Positions 23,765 to 34,575 of a stretch of 64,000 bases of DNA are shown here, piece by piece. Source of the DNA: Lotus japonicus (lineage: Eukaryota; Streptophyta; Magnoliopsida; Fabales; Fabaceae); the NCBI RefSeq assembly GCF_012489685.1, contig NC_080042.1:26541158-26605157 (forward strand). Direction: 5' to 3'. Within the stretch, counting starts at the first letter, position 1, and each line of letters begins with the position of its first letter. The position numbers and the translations under genes were made by a program. The notes under the pieces are model-generated. The model worked only from the letters and a program-made list of their open reading frames with translations, made no database searches and was not told where the DNA came from.

Positions 23765-26700
23765 TGGCTGCCCCACCAGTGAACTCAAAAGATGGTTACA
23801 ACGCAAGCCTCCTATGTTCGATGGTCAAAGGTTCGAATATTGGAAAGATAGACTGGAAAGTTTCTTTCTGGGTTTCGATGCAGATCTCTGGGATATTATT
23901 GTGGATGGCTATGAGCGTCCAGTTGATGCAGATGGCAAGAAGATCCCAAGGTCAGAGATGACTGCAGATCAAAAGAAGCTGTACTCACAACATCACAAAG
24001 CAAGAGCAATTCTTCTAAGTGCTATCTCCTATGAGGAGTACCAGAAGATTACAGATCGTGAGTTTGCTAAAGGCATTTTTGATTCTCTGAAGATGTCTCA
24101 TGAAGGAAACAAGAAAGTCAAGAATCAAAGGCATTGTCTTTGATCCAAAAGTATGAATCCTTCATCATGGAGCCAAATGAGTCCATTGAAGAAATGTTCT
24201 CCAGATTTCAACTGCTTGTAGCTGGCATACGTCCTCTCAACAAGAGCTACACAACAAAAGATCATGTCATAAGGGTCATCAGGTGTCTTCCTGAAAGTTG
24301 GATGCCTTTGGTGACTTCAATAGAGCTCACGAGAGACGTTGAGAATATGAGTTTAGAAGAACTCATCAGCATTTTGAAATGCCATGAGCTGAAGCGCTCA
24401 GAGATGCAAGATCTCAGGAAAAAGTCCATAGCCTTGAAATCCAAATCTGAAAAGGCTAAGGTTGAGAAGTCAAAGGCTCTTCAAGCTGAAGAAGAAGAAT
24501 CTGAAGAGGCATCAGAAGATTCTGATGAAGATGAGCTGACTCTGATCTCCAAGAGACTCAACCGCATCTGGAAGCACAGGCAGAGCAAGTTCAAAGGCTC
24601 TGGAAAGGCAAGAGGAAAGTCTGAATCCTCAGGTCAGAAGAAGTCATCAATCAAGGAAGTCACTTGCTTTGAGTGCAAAGAATCAGGGCACTACAAAAGT
24701 GACTGTCCAAAATTGAAGAAGGACAAGAAGCCAAAGAAGCACTTCAAGACCAAGAAGAGTCTGATGGTGACATTTGATGAATCAGAGTCAGAGGATGTTG
24801 ACTCTGATGGTGAAGTCCAAGGACTCATGGCAATTGTCAAAGACAAGGAAGCAGAGTCAAAGGAAGCTGTTGACTCTGACTCAGAATCAGAAGGAGATCC
24901 TAACTCAGACGATGAAAATGAGGTATTTGCTTCCTTCTCTACCTCTGAACTGAAACATGCTTTGTCTGATATCATGGATAAGTATAACTCCTTGTTGTCT
25001 AAGCATAAGAAGCTGAAAAAGAACTTATCTGCTGTTTCTAAAACTCCTTCTGAACATGAGAAAATCATATCTGATTTGAAAAATGATAACCATGCTTTAG
25101 TTAATTCTAACTCTGTGCTTAAGAATCAAATTGCTAAGTTAGAAGAAGTTATTGCCTGCGATGCCTCTGATAGTAAGCATGAATCTAAGTATGAAAAATC
25201 TTTTCAAAGATTCCTTGCTAAAAGCGTAGATAGAAGCTTAATGGCTTCAATGATCTATGGCGTAAGCAGAAATGGAATGCATGGCATTGGCTATTCTAAA
25301 CCAATTAGAAATGAGCCTTCTGTGTCTAAAGCTAAATCCTTGTATGAATGCTTTATTCCCTCTGGTACCATATTGCCTGATCCTGTACCTGCTAAAGTTG
25401 CAAACAACCCTCTTAAAAAGGGATCTTTCTCTATGACTAAATATCATGCAAATATTCCTTTAAAATATTATGTTGAGACACCCAAGGTGATCAGAACCTC
25501 TGGGGTAACTAACAAAAGAGGACCCAGAAAGTGGGTACCTAAGGACAAGATTATCTATGTTGCAGATATCCTTGATAGCTCCACTGAAACACCAATCATG
25601 GTATCTGGACAGTGGATGCTCGCGTCACATGACGGGAGAAAGCGTATGTTCCGAGAGCTGAAACTTAAGCCTGGAGGCGAAGTTGGCTTCGGAGGAAATG
25701 AAAAGGGTAAAATTATTGGTACTGGTACTATTTGTGTAGATAGTAGTCCATGCATTGATAATGTTTTATTGGTAGACGGCTTAACACATAACTTATTGTC
25801 TATAAGTCAATTAGCTGACAAGGGTTATGATGTTATATTCAATCAAAAGTCCTGCCGGGCTGTAAGTCAGATCGATGGCTCTGTTCTGTTTAACAGCAAG
25901 AGGAAGAACAACATTTATAAGATCAGATTATCTGAGTTGGAGGCTCAGAATGTGAAGTGCCTTCTGTCTGTTAATGAAGAGCAGTGGGTATGGCATAGAC
26001 GGTTAGGGCATGCCAGTATGAGAAAGATTTCTCAGCTGAGCAAGCTAAACCTTGTCAGGGGCTTACCCAATCTGAAGTTCGCTTCAGACGCTCTTTGTGA
26101 AGCATGTCAGAAAGGCAAATTCACAAAAGTCCCTTTCAAGGCAAAGAATGTTGTCTCAACCTCAAGGCCGTTAGAACTTCTTCATATCGACCTGTTTGGA
26201 CCAGTGAAAACTGAGTCTATAGGTGGCAAGAGATATGGGATGGTTATCGTTGATGACTATAGCCGCTGGACATGGGTAAAGTTTCTAACCCGCAAGGATG
26301 AGTCTCATGCTGTGTTCTCTACCTTCATTGCTCAAGTGCAAAACGAGAAGGCTTGTAGAATTGTGCGTGTCAGAAGTGACCATGGTGGAGAGTTTGAGAA
26401 TGACAAGTTTGAGAGTCTGTTTGATTCCTATGGAATTGCACATGATTTCTCTTGTCCCAGAACTCCTCAACAAAATGGTGTTGTTGAGAGGAAGAACAGA
26501 ACTCTTCAGGAGATGGCTAGAACCATGCTCCAAGAAACTGGCATGGCTAAGCACTTTTGGGCAGAGGCAGTAAATACAGCATGTTACATTCAGAATAGAA
26601 TCTCTGTGAGACCAATTCTGAATAAGACTCCTTATGAATTGTGGAAGAACATAAAACCCAACATTTCTTATTTTCATCCTTTTGGCTGTGTTTGTTATGT

Positions 26701-28645
26701 TCTCAATACTAAGGATAGATTGCATAAATTTGATGCTAAGTCTTCTAAGTGTCTATTACTTGGTTATTCTGATAGATCTAAAGGTTTTAGATTTTATAAT
26801 ACTGATGCTAAGACTATTGAAGAATCTATTCATGTTAGATTTGACGATAAGCTTGACTCTGACCAGTCAAAGCTAGTTGAAAAGTTTGCAGATTTAAGCA
26901 TTAATGTTTCTGACAAAGGCAAAGCTCCAGAGGAAGTTGAACCAGAGGAAGAAGCTGGTCCCTCTAACTCACAAACTCTGAAGAAGAGCAGAATCACTGC
27001 AGCTCATCCTAAGGAATTGATTCTGGGCAACAAAGATGAACCAGTCAGAACCAGATCTGCCTTCAGACCCTCTGAAGAGACCTTGCTGAGTCTGAAAGGA
27101 TTGGTGTCCTTAATTGAACCCAAGTCCATAGATGAAGCTCTTCAGGACAAGGATTGGATTCTGGCCATGGAAGAAGAACTGAATCAATTTTCCAAAAACG
27201 ATGTTTGGAGCTTAGTGAAGAAGCCTGAGAATGTTCATGTTATTGGAACAAAATGGGTATTCAGAAACAAGCTGAATGAGAAAGGAGATGTAGTCAGAAA
27301 CAAGGCAAGGCTAGTTGCTCAAGGCTACAGCCAGCAGGAAGGAATAGACTACACTGAAACATTTGCTCCAGTAGCTAGACTGGAGGCAATCAGACTATTG
27401 ATCTCTTTCTCAGTAAATCACAACATAATTCTACATCAGATGGACGTAAAGAGTGCCTTCCTAAATGGTTATATCTCAGAGGAAGTCTATGTTCATCAAC
27501 CCCCAGGTTTTGAAGATGAAAAGAAACCAGACCATGTGTTCAAATTGAAGAAATCACTCTACGGTCTGAAGCAAGCTCCCAGAGCATGGTATGAGAGACT
27601 TAGCTCATTCCTTCTGGAGAATGAGTTTGTAAGGGGTAAAGTAGATACAACTCTCTTTTGCAAGACTTATAAGGATGATATCTTAATTGTGCAAATTTAT
27701 GTTGATGATATTATATTTGGTTCTGCTAATCAATCTCTATGCAAAGAATTTTCTGAGATGATGCAGGCTGAATTTGAGATGAGTATGATGGGAGAATTAA
27801 AGTACTTTCTGGGAATACAAGTTAATCAAACACCAGAAGGAACATATATCCATCAGAGCAAGTACACTAAAGAACTTCTGAAGAAGTTCAATATGCTGGA
27901 ATCTACAGTGGCCAAGACTCCAATGCATCCAACATGCATTCTGGAAAAAGAAGATATAAGTGGTAAAGTATGTCAGAAGCTCTATCGTGGCATGATAGGT
28001 TCACTTCTATACTTAACTGCATCTAGGCCAGACATATTATTTAGTGTTCATTTATGTGCTCGTTTCCAATCAGATCCAAGGGAAACTCACTTAACCGCTG
28101 TTAAGAGGATCCTAAGGTATCTGAAAGGCACCACTAACCTTGGCTTGATGTATAAGAAAACATCAGAGTATAAGCTTTCAGGTTATTGTGATGCTGATTA
28201 TGCTGGAGATAGAACAGAGAGAAAAAGTACTTCTGGAAATTGTCAATTTCTGGGAAGCAATCTAGTCTCATGGGCAAGCAAGAGGCAATCAACCATTGCA
28301 CTATCAACTGCAGAGGCAGAATATATCTCAGCAGCAATATGCAGCACTCAGATGCTCTGGATGAAACATCAGCTGGAGGATTATCAGATCCTTGAGAGCA
28401 ATATCCCAATCTATTGTGATAACACTGCTGCAATTTCATTGAGTAAGAATCCTATCTTGCATTCAAGGGCAAAGCACATTGAGGTAAAGTATCATTTTAT
28501 TAGAGATTATGTACAGAAGGGCGTACTTCTTCTGAAGTTTGTTGATACTGACCATCAATGGGCAGATATCTTTACAAAGCCCTTAGCTGAAGATAGATTT
28601 AATTTTATTCTGAAAAATCTAAGCATGGACTTTTGTCCAGAGTGA
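23765..28645 (+). pseudogene. gag-pol: Sirevirus gag-pol, unit C, two small frame defects
   Basis: The gag ATG is at about 23764. The first 360 bases hold several one-base losses relative to unit B, including GTCAAGAATC for GTCAAAGAATC near 24120, so gag is broken before a frame that runs from 24134 to 28645. That long frame joins gag and pol only because one A is missing in a run of four (GGGAGAAAGCG at about 25640, against GGGAGAAAAGCG in unit B). As a result the protease catalytic region is read in the gag frame, without the DSG motif, before the pol frame is rejoined at RMFRELKL. Integrase, RT (YVDD) and RNase H are otherwise as in unit B. The apparent 1503-residue fusion protein is therefore not the native product. 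Confidence 0.85.
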
Positions 28646-28959
28646 AGATGGATCAGAACCTCTGACTATGATACTTCTTGATCAGAAGATGTCTAGTCCA
28701 GAAGGTAACTCAATCAGAGTGTGTGTGCCCACTGGTACTGACTCTGAAGCTGAGACAACAACACGTGCGTCAGAATTTCTGATGCATAGTTCCTTGTGCC
28801 CGTGTGACAGTCTGTTATGATTGCGTGTAGATATGCTTATCTCCTGTGTGTGATTGTGTATTTTACTGTTACTATCTATCTTTAATTTTCAACCGTTGAT
28901 CTTAAAGTGCTTTTTGAATCAACAACGGTTATTTGATAAAACCCACTATACACACACGT

Positions 28960-29088
28960 TCTCTCTCACTTCCGGTTTTCACTCTCGCACTCTCTGCTTT
29001 TCAAAACCGCCTCCTTCGTGATTTCTCTCTCGATCACTCCTCATCCTTCAAACTTCATCTTCTACCTCAAACCCTCAACCTCTTCAAA
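28960..29088 (+). promoter_or_regulatory. pyrimidine-rich leader before ORF3
   Basis: About 130 bases rich in C and T (CTCTCTCAC, CACTCTCGCACTCTCTGC, CTCAACCTCTTC) precede the ORF3 ATG. The composition is typical of plant 5' leaders and unlike the end of pol. A weak TATA-like TTTGATAAAA lies at about 28932-28941. The same leader precedes ORF3 in unit B (17719-17847). Independent expression of ORF3 is possible but not shown. Confidence 0.35.
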
Positions 29089-31938
29089 ATGGTGAGACAA
29101 ACCAGAAGATCTACTGCAGATGCACCTCAGTTCCCTCACATGGTAGTCGGTTTGGCAACGGGTCAACAAGGCTCTGAGAACCCAGCACAAGAACAAGCTC
29201 AAGCTCAAGAGCAGGTTGTTCCTATTGCAGAACGGGGCTGTGCCGTTCACTGTGTATTTCCTCCTGAGGAACTCCAAGTCCTGGCAGAATGGAGATTCAA
29301 CCTCGACAACTTGGCTGCTAATGGGTTTGATCTTCGTCCTGAAGTCCAAGCTCAAGGTTGGGGAAACTACTTCAATCGACTTCGAGGACCGGTGTATGAG
29401 AAGCTAGTAAAGGAATTCTGGAAGCACGCTGATTGTGATGACACTCAGGTAGTCTCCTACATACTGGGTAGGAAGATCATCATCACGGAGAAGTCATTCG
29501 TGAATCTGCTTGGTGCAGAAACTGCTCATGGGTATCGGTTCTCACTAACGGAATCGAAGCTGAAACCCAGAACCAAGGACATAGTCAACAAGGCCCTGTA
29601 CACCACTTTCAAACCGGGCAAGACGAGCTACAAGGTGATGGACCTTCATCCCAAACTCAGGATCTGGCACAAGATCCTGCTCAACTGCATCAATCAGCGA
29701 CCAAAGGGAAGTTCTCCAGACTACATCAACTTCAACCAGAAGGCGATGCTGTTCTTCATTCAAGACAAGGAGAAGATCTGCCTTCCCTACTTCCTGTTCT
29801 CCTATTTGAAGGAATGCATCCGGAAGTCTCGCACCACCGCCTCCATCAAGTCAGCCATCAAATATATCCCTTTTGGGAGGCTGCTCTCAGACTTTCTCAT
29901 TGAAAGCAACTTGGTGCAAGATTTGATCAATGCTGGTTGCACAGAGGACTTGAGCACAATTGTCAGTGACGTCTTCACTGCCAACTCTTTGAAGAAGATG
30001 GGCTTAATCCAGAAGAAGATTGCTCCTGCTCATGAAGACACATCTTCTGAGATCAGAGGAAGAAGAATGCCTCTGAATAACTACCCTCTGTGGACTCAAG
30101 CAGACCATCCTGAAGCCATCAGATGCTATGTTGAAGACCTCAGGGCTCAAGGATTCGAGATTGACCTTGATGATTTTGTCAGCAGACTTCCACCAGCTCC
30201 AGAGTATTCTTCTCCTCCAAAGAAGAAAACCAAGAGGAAGATGGTTCTGGAAGATTCCTCAGAGGAATCTGATGTCCCTCTGGTCAAGAAACCGAAGAGC
30301 AAGCCTGCTGATGATGATGGTGATGATAGTGAGGATGGTCCTCCAAAGAAGAAGCAGAAGAAAGTCAGAATTGTGGTGAAGCCTACTCGGGTGGAACCAG
30401 CTGCTGCAGAGGTCAGAAGGACTGAAGCTCCTGCCAGAGTGACTCGATCATCAGCACATACAAGTAAGCCTGCACTTACCTCTGATGATGATTTGAATTT
30501 ATTTGATGCACTCCCGATTTCTGCCTTACTCCAACACTCTTCAAATCCCCTCACTCCTATTCCTGAAACCCAACCAGCCGCACAAACCACCTCTCCACCA
30601 CATTCCCCAAGATCTTCCTTCTTTCAACCTTCTCCTACTGAAGCACCTCTCTGGAATTTGCTTCAGAACCAACCCTCTAGGTCAGAAGATCCAACCTCTC
30701 TCCTTACCATTCCATACGACCCATTACCTTCTGAACCCATCATCCATGACCAAACCGAGCCCAACCAAACAGAACCACAACCCAGAACGTCTGATCACTC
30801 TGCTCCCAGAGCATCAGCACGTCCTGCTGTCAGACCCACGGATACAGACTCTTCATCAGCCTTCACACCTGTATCCTTCCCCATCAATGTGATTGACTCT
30901 CCTCCCTCCAACACTTCTGAATCAATTAGAAAATTCATGGAGGTTAGGAAAGAGAAGGTATCTGCCTTGGAAGAATATTACCTTACATGTCCAAGCCCTA
31001 GGCAATATCCTGGCCCTAGACCTGAACGTCTAGTTGACCCAGATGAACCTATCTTGGCCAATCCTATCCAAGAGGCAGACCCCTTAGTCCAACAAGCTCA
31101 CCCTGTCCCTGACCAACAAGAGCCAATTCAACCAGACCCTGAACCTGAACAATCAGTGTCTAACCAATCCTCGGTTAGATCACCTCACCCTCTGGTTGAA
31201 ACTTCAGACCCTCACCGTGGAACCTCTGAACCCAATGCTCCCATAATTAACATTGGTTCTCCACAAGGTGCCTCTGAAGCTCATAGCAGCAATCACCCAG
31301 CCTCTCCTGCACCCAACCTCTCCATCATTCCCTATACTCACCTTCAACCCACATCTCTCTCTGAGTGCATCAATATTTTCAATCATGAAGCCTCCTTGAG
31401 GCTCCGCAATGTGCACGGTCAGACTGATCTCAGTGAGAATGCTTACAATGTGGCTGATGAGTGGAACAATTTGAGCACTTGGCTAGTGGCTCAGTTTCCC
31501 GTTATGCTGCAGCTCCTGCATGCAGAGGGCAGTCAGAGCATTGAGGCTGCAAAGAAAAGGTTTGCTAGGAGGGTGGCTCTTCACGAACTAGAACAGAGAA
31601 ACAAGCTTCTTGAAGCCATTGAAGAAGCCAAGAGAAAGAAAGAACAAGACGAAGAAGCTGCACGTCAAGCAGCAGCTAAGGCTGAACAAGCAAGACTTGA
31701 GGCAGAGCGTCTTGAAGCTGAGGCTGAGGCAGAGCGACTTGCACCAGTTATGTTTACTCCTGCTGCTTCTGCTTCCATTCCAGAACCTCAAGCTGCTCAG
31801 AACGTTCCTTCCAGCTCTACTCAGACAAGCTCATCCAGACTCGACATCATGGAACAACGTCTTGACACTCATGAATCCATGCTGATTGAGATGAAGCAAA
31901 TGATGATGGAACTTCTGCGCCGTACTGACAAACCTTAG
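29089..31938 (+). CDS. Sirevirus ORF3 (env-like), unit C, intact
   Basis: The ORF opens upstream at 28933, but the ATG at 29089 (CAAAATGG) fits better, giving about 949 residues. The N-terminal 300 residues form a globular domain (YEKLVKEFW, GRKIIITEKSFVNLLGAE, HPKLRIWHKILLNCI, KAMLFFIQDKEKICLPYFL). It resembles the domain annotated in plants as putative transposon protein or envelope-like. Basic nuclear-signal-like clusters follow (SPPKKKTKRK, GPPKKKQKKVR), then a long Pro/Ser/Thr/Glu-rich disordered middle. The end is a charged coiled coil (EEAKRKKEQDEEAARQ onward) and a final helix near LDIMEQRLDTHESML. I see no signal peptide and no convincing transmembrane helix, so a true envelope role is doubtful. 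The function is unknown. Confidence 0.85.
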   Translation: MVRQTRRSTADAPQFPHMVVGLATGQQGSENPAQEQAQAQEQVVPIAERGCAVHCVFPPEELQVLAEWRFNLDNLAANGFDLRPEVQAQGWGNYFNRLRGPVYEKLVKEFWKHADCDDTQVVSYILGRKIIITEKSFVNLLGAETAHGYRFSLTESKLKPRTKDIVNKALYTTFKPGKTSYKVMDLHPKLRIWHKILLNCINQRPKGSSPDYINFNQKAMLFFIQDKEKICLPYFLFSYLKECIRKSRTTASIKSAIKYIPFGRLLSDFLIESNLVQDLINAGCTEDLSTIVSDVFTANSLKKMGLIQKKIAPAHEDTSSEIRGRRMPLNNYPLWTQADHPEAIRCYVEDLRAQGFEIDLDDFVSRLPPAPEYSSPPKKKTKRKMVLEDSSEESDVPLVKKPKSKPADDDGDDSEDGPPKKKQKKVRIVVKPTRVEPAAAEVRRTEAPARVTRSSAHTSKPALTSDDDLNLFDALPISALLQHSSNPLTPIPETQPAAQTTSPPHSPRSSFFQPSPTEAPLWNLLQNQPSRSEDPTSLLTIPYDPLPSEPIIHDQTEPNQTEPQPRTSDHSAPRASARPAVRPTDTDSSSAFTPVSFPINVIDSPPSNTSESIRKFMEVRKEKVSALEEYYLTCPSPRQYPGPRPERLVDPDEPILANPIQEADPLVQQAHPVPDQQEPIQPDPEPEQSVSNQSSVRSPHPLVETSDPHRGTSEPNAPIINIGSPQGASEAHSSNHPASPAPNLSIIPYTHLQPTSLSECINIFNHEASLRLRNVHGQTDLSENAYNVADEWNNLSTWLVAQFPVMLQLLHAEGSQSIEAAKKRFARRVALHELEQRNKLLEAIEEAKRKKEQDEEAARQAAAKAEQARLEAERLEAEAEAERLAPVMFTPAASASIPEPQAAQNVPSSSTQTSSSRLDIMEQRLDTHESMLIEMKQMMMELLRRTDKP

Positions 31939-32156
31939 TCTTAGGATCTCTTCTTTTTCTTCTTTCGTTTACTTTGTTTTCCTTTTTGTTAAACTCTGTT
32001 TATTCTTTTTAACTACTTATTTTCATTTGTTCGTTTGTGATTCTATATGCATATATCTATATATATTTGTGTCACATATGTTTGCAAAACCTGGTTTATT
32101 CATAATTGTTCTATGTTTACATCATACTTCTTTCCATCATACATTATTCCCTATAT

Positions 32157-32549
32157 CTAGAATGGAGGATCCTTCCTCATTCTTCTGCATTCTTGGCGCT
32201 GCTCCACTCTTTCCTTCTCCAGACGATCCAGTGTATACTCTATGTTGCCGAGTCTGATGCTCAGCTCCTCTCTCTCTAGACTATCTTCTGTCGTCTTAAG
32301 TCTCTTTTCCACAGTCTCCTTCTCTTCCAGCAGATTCAGCTCCCGCTGGCAAAGCCCCTGAATCTCCTCCACGAAGCAGAGGAACTCCTTCAGATCTTTC
32401 TCCATCTCTGGACCAAGATCTTCTTCCAGCAGTGTCTTCGTCAGCTCTTGTATGGTCTTTGTACCATCGGGATGCCTAATATTGAGGAACATATCTTCCT
32501 CAAAAGCCTTCCTTCTGAGCTCTTCTAATGTCGTTCTGTATGATGCCAT
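32157..32549 (-). CDS. Sirevirus antisense ORF, unit C (130 residues)
   Basis: I do not recognise a known domain. The ATG at 32549 has a strong context (AAAAAATGGCA), and an upstream in-frame ATG at 32600 lies too close to the TATA-like box to be used. Residues 1-65 include EELRRKAFEEDMFLNIRHPD and a Leu/Glu-rich run. Residues about 70-125 look like a coiled coil (LLEEKETVEKRLKTTEDS, NIEYTLDRLEKE). It lies between ORF3 and the 3' LTR on the opposite strand. Compared codon by codon with element D, roughly 31 codons differ silently and about 19 change an amino acid over about 115 codons. That pattern suggests selection on this reading frame. A TATA-like box stands 59-65 bases upstream of the ATG. 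Confidence 0.7.
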   Translation of the reverse strand: MASYRTTLEELRRKAFEEDMFLNIRHPDGTKTIQELTKTLLEEDLGPEMEKDLKEFLCFVEEIQGLCQRELNLLEEKETVEKRLKTTEDSLEREELSIRLGNIEYTLDRLEKERVEQRQECRRMRKDPPF

Positions 32550-32607
32550 TTTTTTCTTACTGAAAATTATTCGAGGTGTGAAGCTTACCTTTCTCTCCAA
32601 CGTTTTT

Positions 32608-32614
32608 TTTTATA
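32608..32614 (-). promoter_or_regulatory. TATA-like box of the antisense ORF (unit C)
   Basis: On the minus strand the sequence GCCTATAAAAA stands 59-65 bases before the ATG of the antisense ORF. Element D has GCTTATATAAAGC at the equivalent place although the surrounding leader has diverged. Confidence 0.45.
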
Positions 32615-32814
32615 GGCTTCACTTTCTCTCTGAAAGTTAATGCTCCTACAGTTTCTCGAGGTTAAGTTCTTGGTAACTGACCCTTCTATTTACTCACTTG
32701 ACCGGTGGTAAACGTTCATCCCTTGCATTAACTCTCCTATTTATTTTCGCCTAACTCTGATTCTTACATCATTTTCATTTTCCTTAAACTTAGACCTTCT
32801 CTAAGGGGGAGTAC

Positions 32815-33361
32815 CTTGCACTTCAAGCTAAGTTTTTCACACCCCAAGCTTTTTGCTTATGACAAAAAGGGGGAGTAAACCCAGTTTTTGATGTGTAAGA
32901 TGTGTTAGTGTGACTTATTTTTCTTTTGGAGATTTTAAGAGTTCCACCTTCATGACCATAGATGTGTCACTGGGCAAATACAAGGAATACATTTCACTTC
33001 TTCTGAAGTGATTCTAAGTTGACTCTGATACCCAAGACTCTGATACCCTGTCTATGACTCTGATCACTTATGCGCTCTGATTATTAGTTTTTCATCTATG
33101 TCATAAGCCTTTTACTCTGAACTCTTATATGTTTTAGCTCAGAATCTAGATTTTACTAACGTTTTCATCAAGTGTTAGATTCAGGGGGAGCTAAGCTCAG
33201 AATCAAGCAGTGACTTGAATTCAGAATGAGCAAGATAAACTATTCACATCAGGATAAGTTTTTTTTTTTTTATTATCTCTAAACTCTGAGTGAATTCAGT
33301 TTATTGTTTAAGAATTGTTCATCAAAAATCTTAGTTTTGTCATCATCAAAAAGGGGGAGAT
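32815..33361 (+). other. four polypurine tracts before the 3' LTR (unit C)
   Basis: GGGGGAG cores occur at 32815-32821, 32869-32875, 33184-33190 and 33353-33359, two of them in the form AAAAAGGGGGAG. The last directly abuts the LTR and is the functional candidate. Repeated polypurine tracts upstream of the 3' LTR are a reported hallmark of Sireviruses. The region otherwise contains no gene. Confidence 0.8.
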
Positions 33362-34575
33362 TGTAAGATCAAGTTTTGATCTAGTAGTACAACTCTATGT
33401 TTTGATGATTACAAGTTAACCTTTTGATATGAACAATTGTGTTACTCTAACGTGTTTTTCTGAGTGTGCTAGTTACAGGCTCTGACCTCAACTCAATCTC
33501 ACACAAATCAGAAGCACTGTGTATAAAGGGTAACCCAAGCAACGCTTTCGCATTCACCATGTTCAGTATGAACAGTGGAAAAGCTTCAGAAGATCTGAAG
33601 CTATACAAACTCTGATGAGGACTCAGTCGCTAGAAGCTCTGAAGATCCAGAAGTTCTGATAGCCAAGAAACACTGAAGGTTCAGATGTTCTGATGGTGTA
33701 GAAGACTCTGAAGATCCAGAAGCTGAATAGTGGAAACTCTGAAGTCCAGAAGCAAGAAACTCTGAAGGCCATGTTCTTCCCTCTGAGTTCAGAATCAGAA
33801 GATACAATGGTCAGAGGATCTGTGCTTTCCCTCTGACTCTGATCAACCGGCTTCACAAGTTCCAATATGAAGTATTCCCCTGATCAGAAGTCTCCTAGGT
33901 TAAAAGGTCAAGTCGCTATCCAAGTACAAAAGCAAGTGTACCTTCCTGACGACCTACCTAACGTTCTCAGCCACAGCAGAAGCTGGATTTTCCAGAACTG
34001 CCCTCCAACGGTAGCATTTCCCATGCAACGCTCAACCCTAATCCTTGGAGTATATATAGAGGCTGAAGATTGAAAGAAGCGGTGTAGAAAAATACGAGAA
34101 GCAACACACGCGCAAGATATTCAAAATATTCTAAGCTTTCTTTCATCCTGTAATTTATTTAGTTTACACTCAGCTTATTCAGAAGCAAACCCTTGTAAAC
34201 ACCAACCTCAAACAGTTGTTTGATTTTCCTTTAGGAGATCAAGGTTGATCGGATCCTAGAGAAGACTAAGAGAGTGAATCTTAGTGTGAGCTAAGTCAGT
34301 GTAATTGTTAGTCACTTGTAGGTTTCAAGTGCAGTTGTAACTCTTACCTGATTAGTGGATTGCCTTCATTCTAAGAAGGAAGAAATCACCTTAACGGGTG
34401 GACTGGAGTAGCTTGAGTGATTTATCAAGTGAACCAGGATAAAATCCTTGTGTGCTTTTCTATCTCTATCTTTTGCACTTAGTTCTCGAAAAGATTTGTT
34501 AAAATCTTTAAGGTGGTAGTTTTGTACTGAAAACGTTATTCAAACCCCCCCTTTCTACCGTTTTTCATACCTTCA
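33362..34575 (+). repeat. 3' LTR of unit C
   Basis: The complete 1214-bp LTR has the same ends, palindrome and TATA box as the unit B 5' LTR, and the target duplication TTGAT follows. By eye only one difference from the unit B 5' LTR is seen. Confidence 0.93.

Noticed and set aside
26285..26725. A 146-codon antisense ORF inside pol, present in B, C and D.
   Set aside because: It is a shadow of the strongly constrained integrase-RT frame. Between C and D it changes residues wherever pol changes silently, unlike the antisense ORF at 32157.
28933..29088. An N-terminal extension of ORF3 from 28933.
   Set aside because: The extra 52 residues read through the pyrimidine-rich leader, the first ATG has a poor context, and the ATG at 29089 has AAAATGG.
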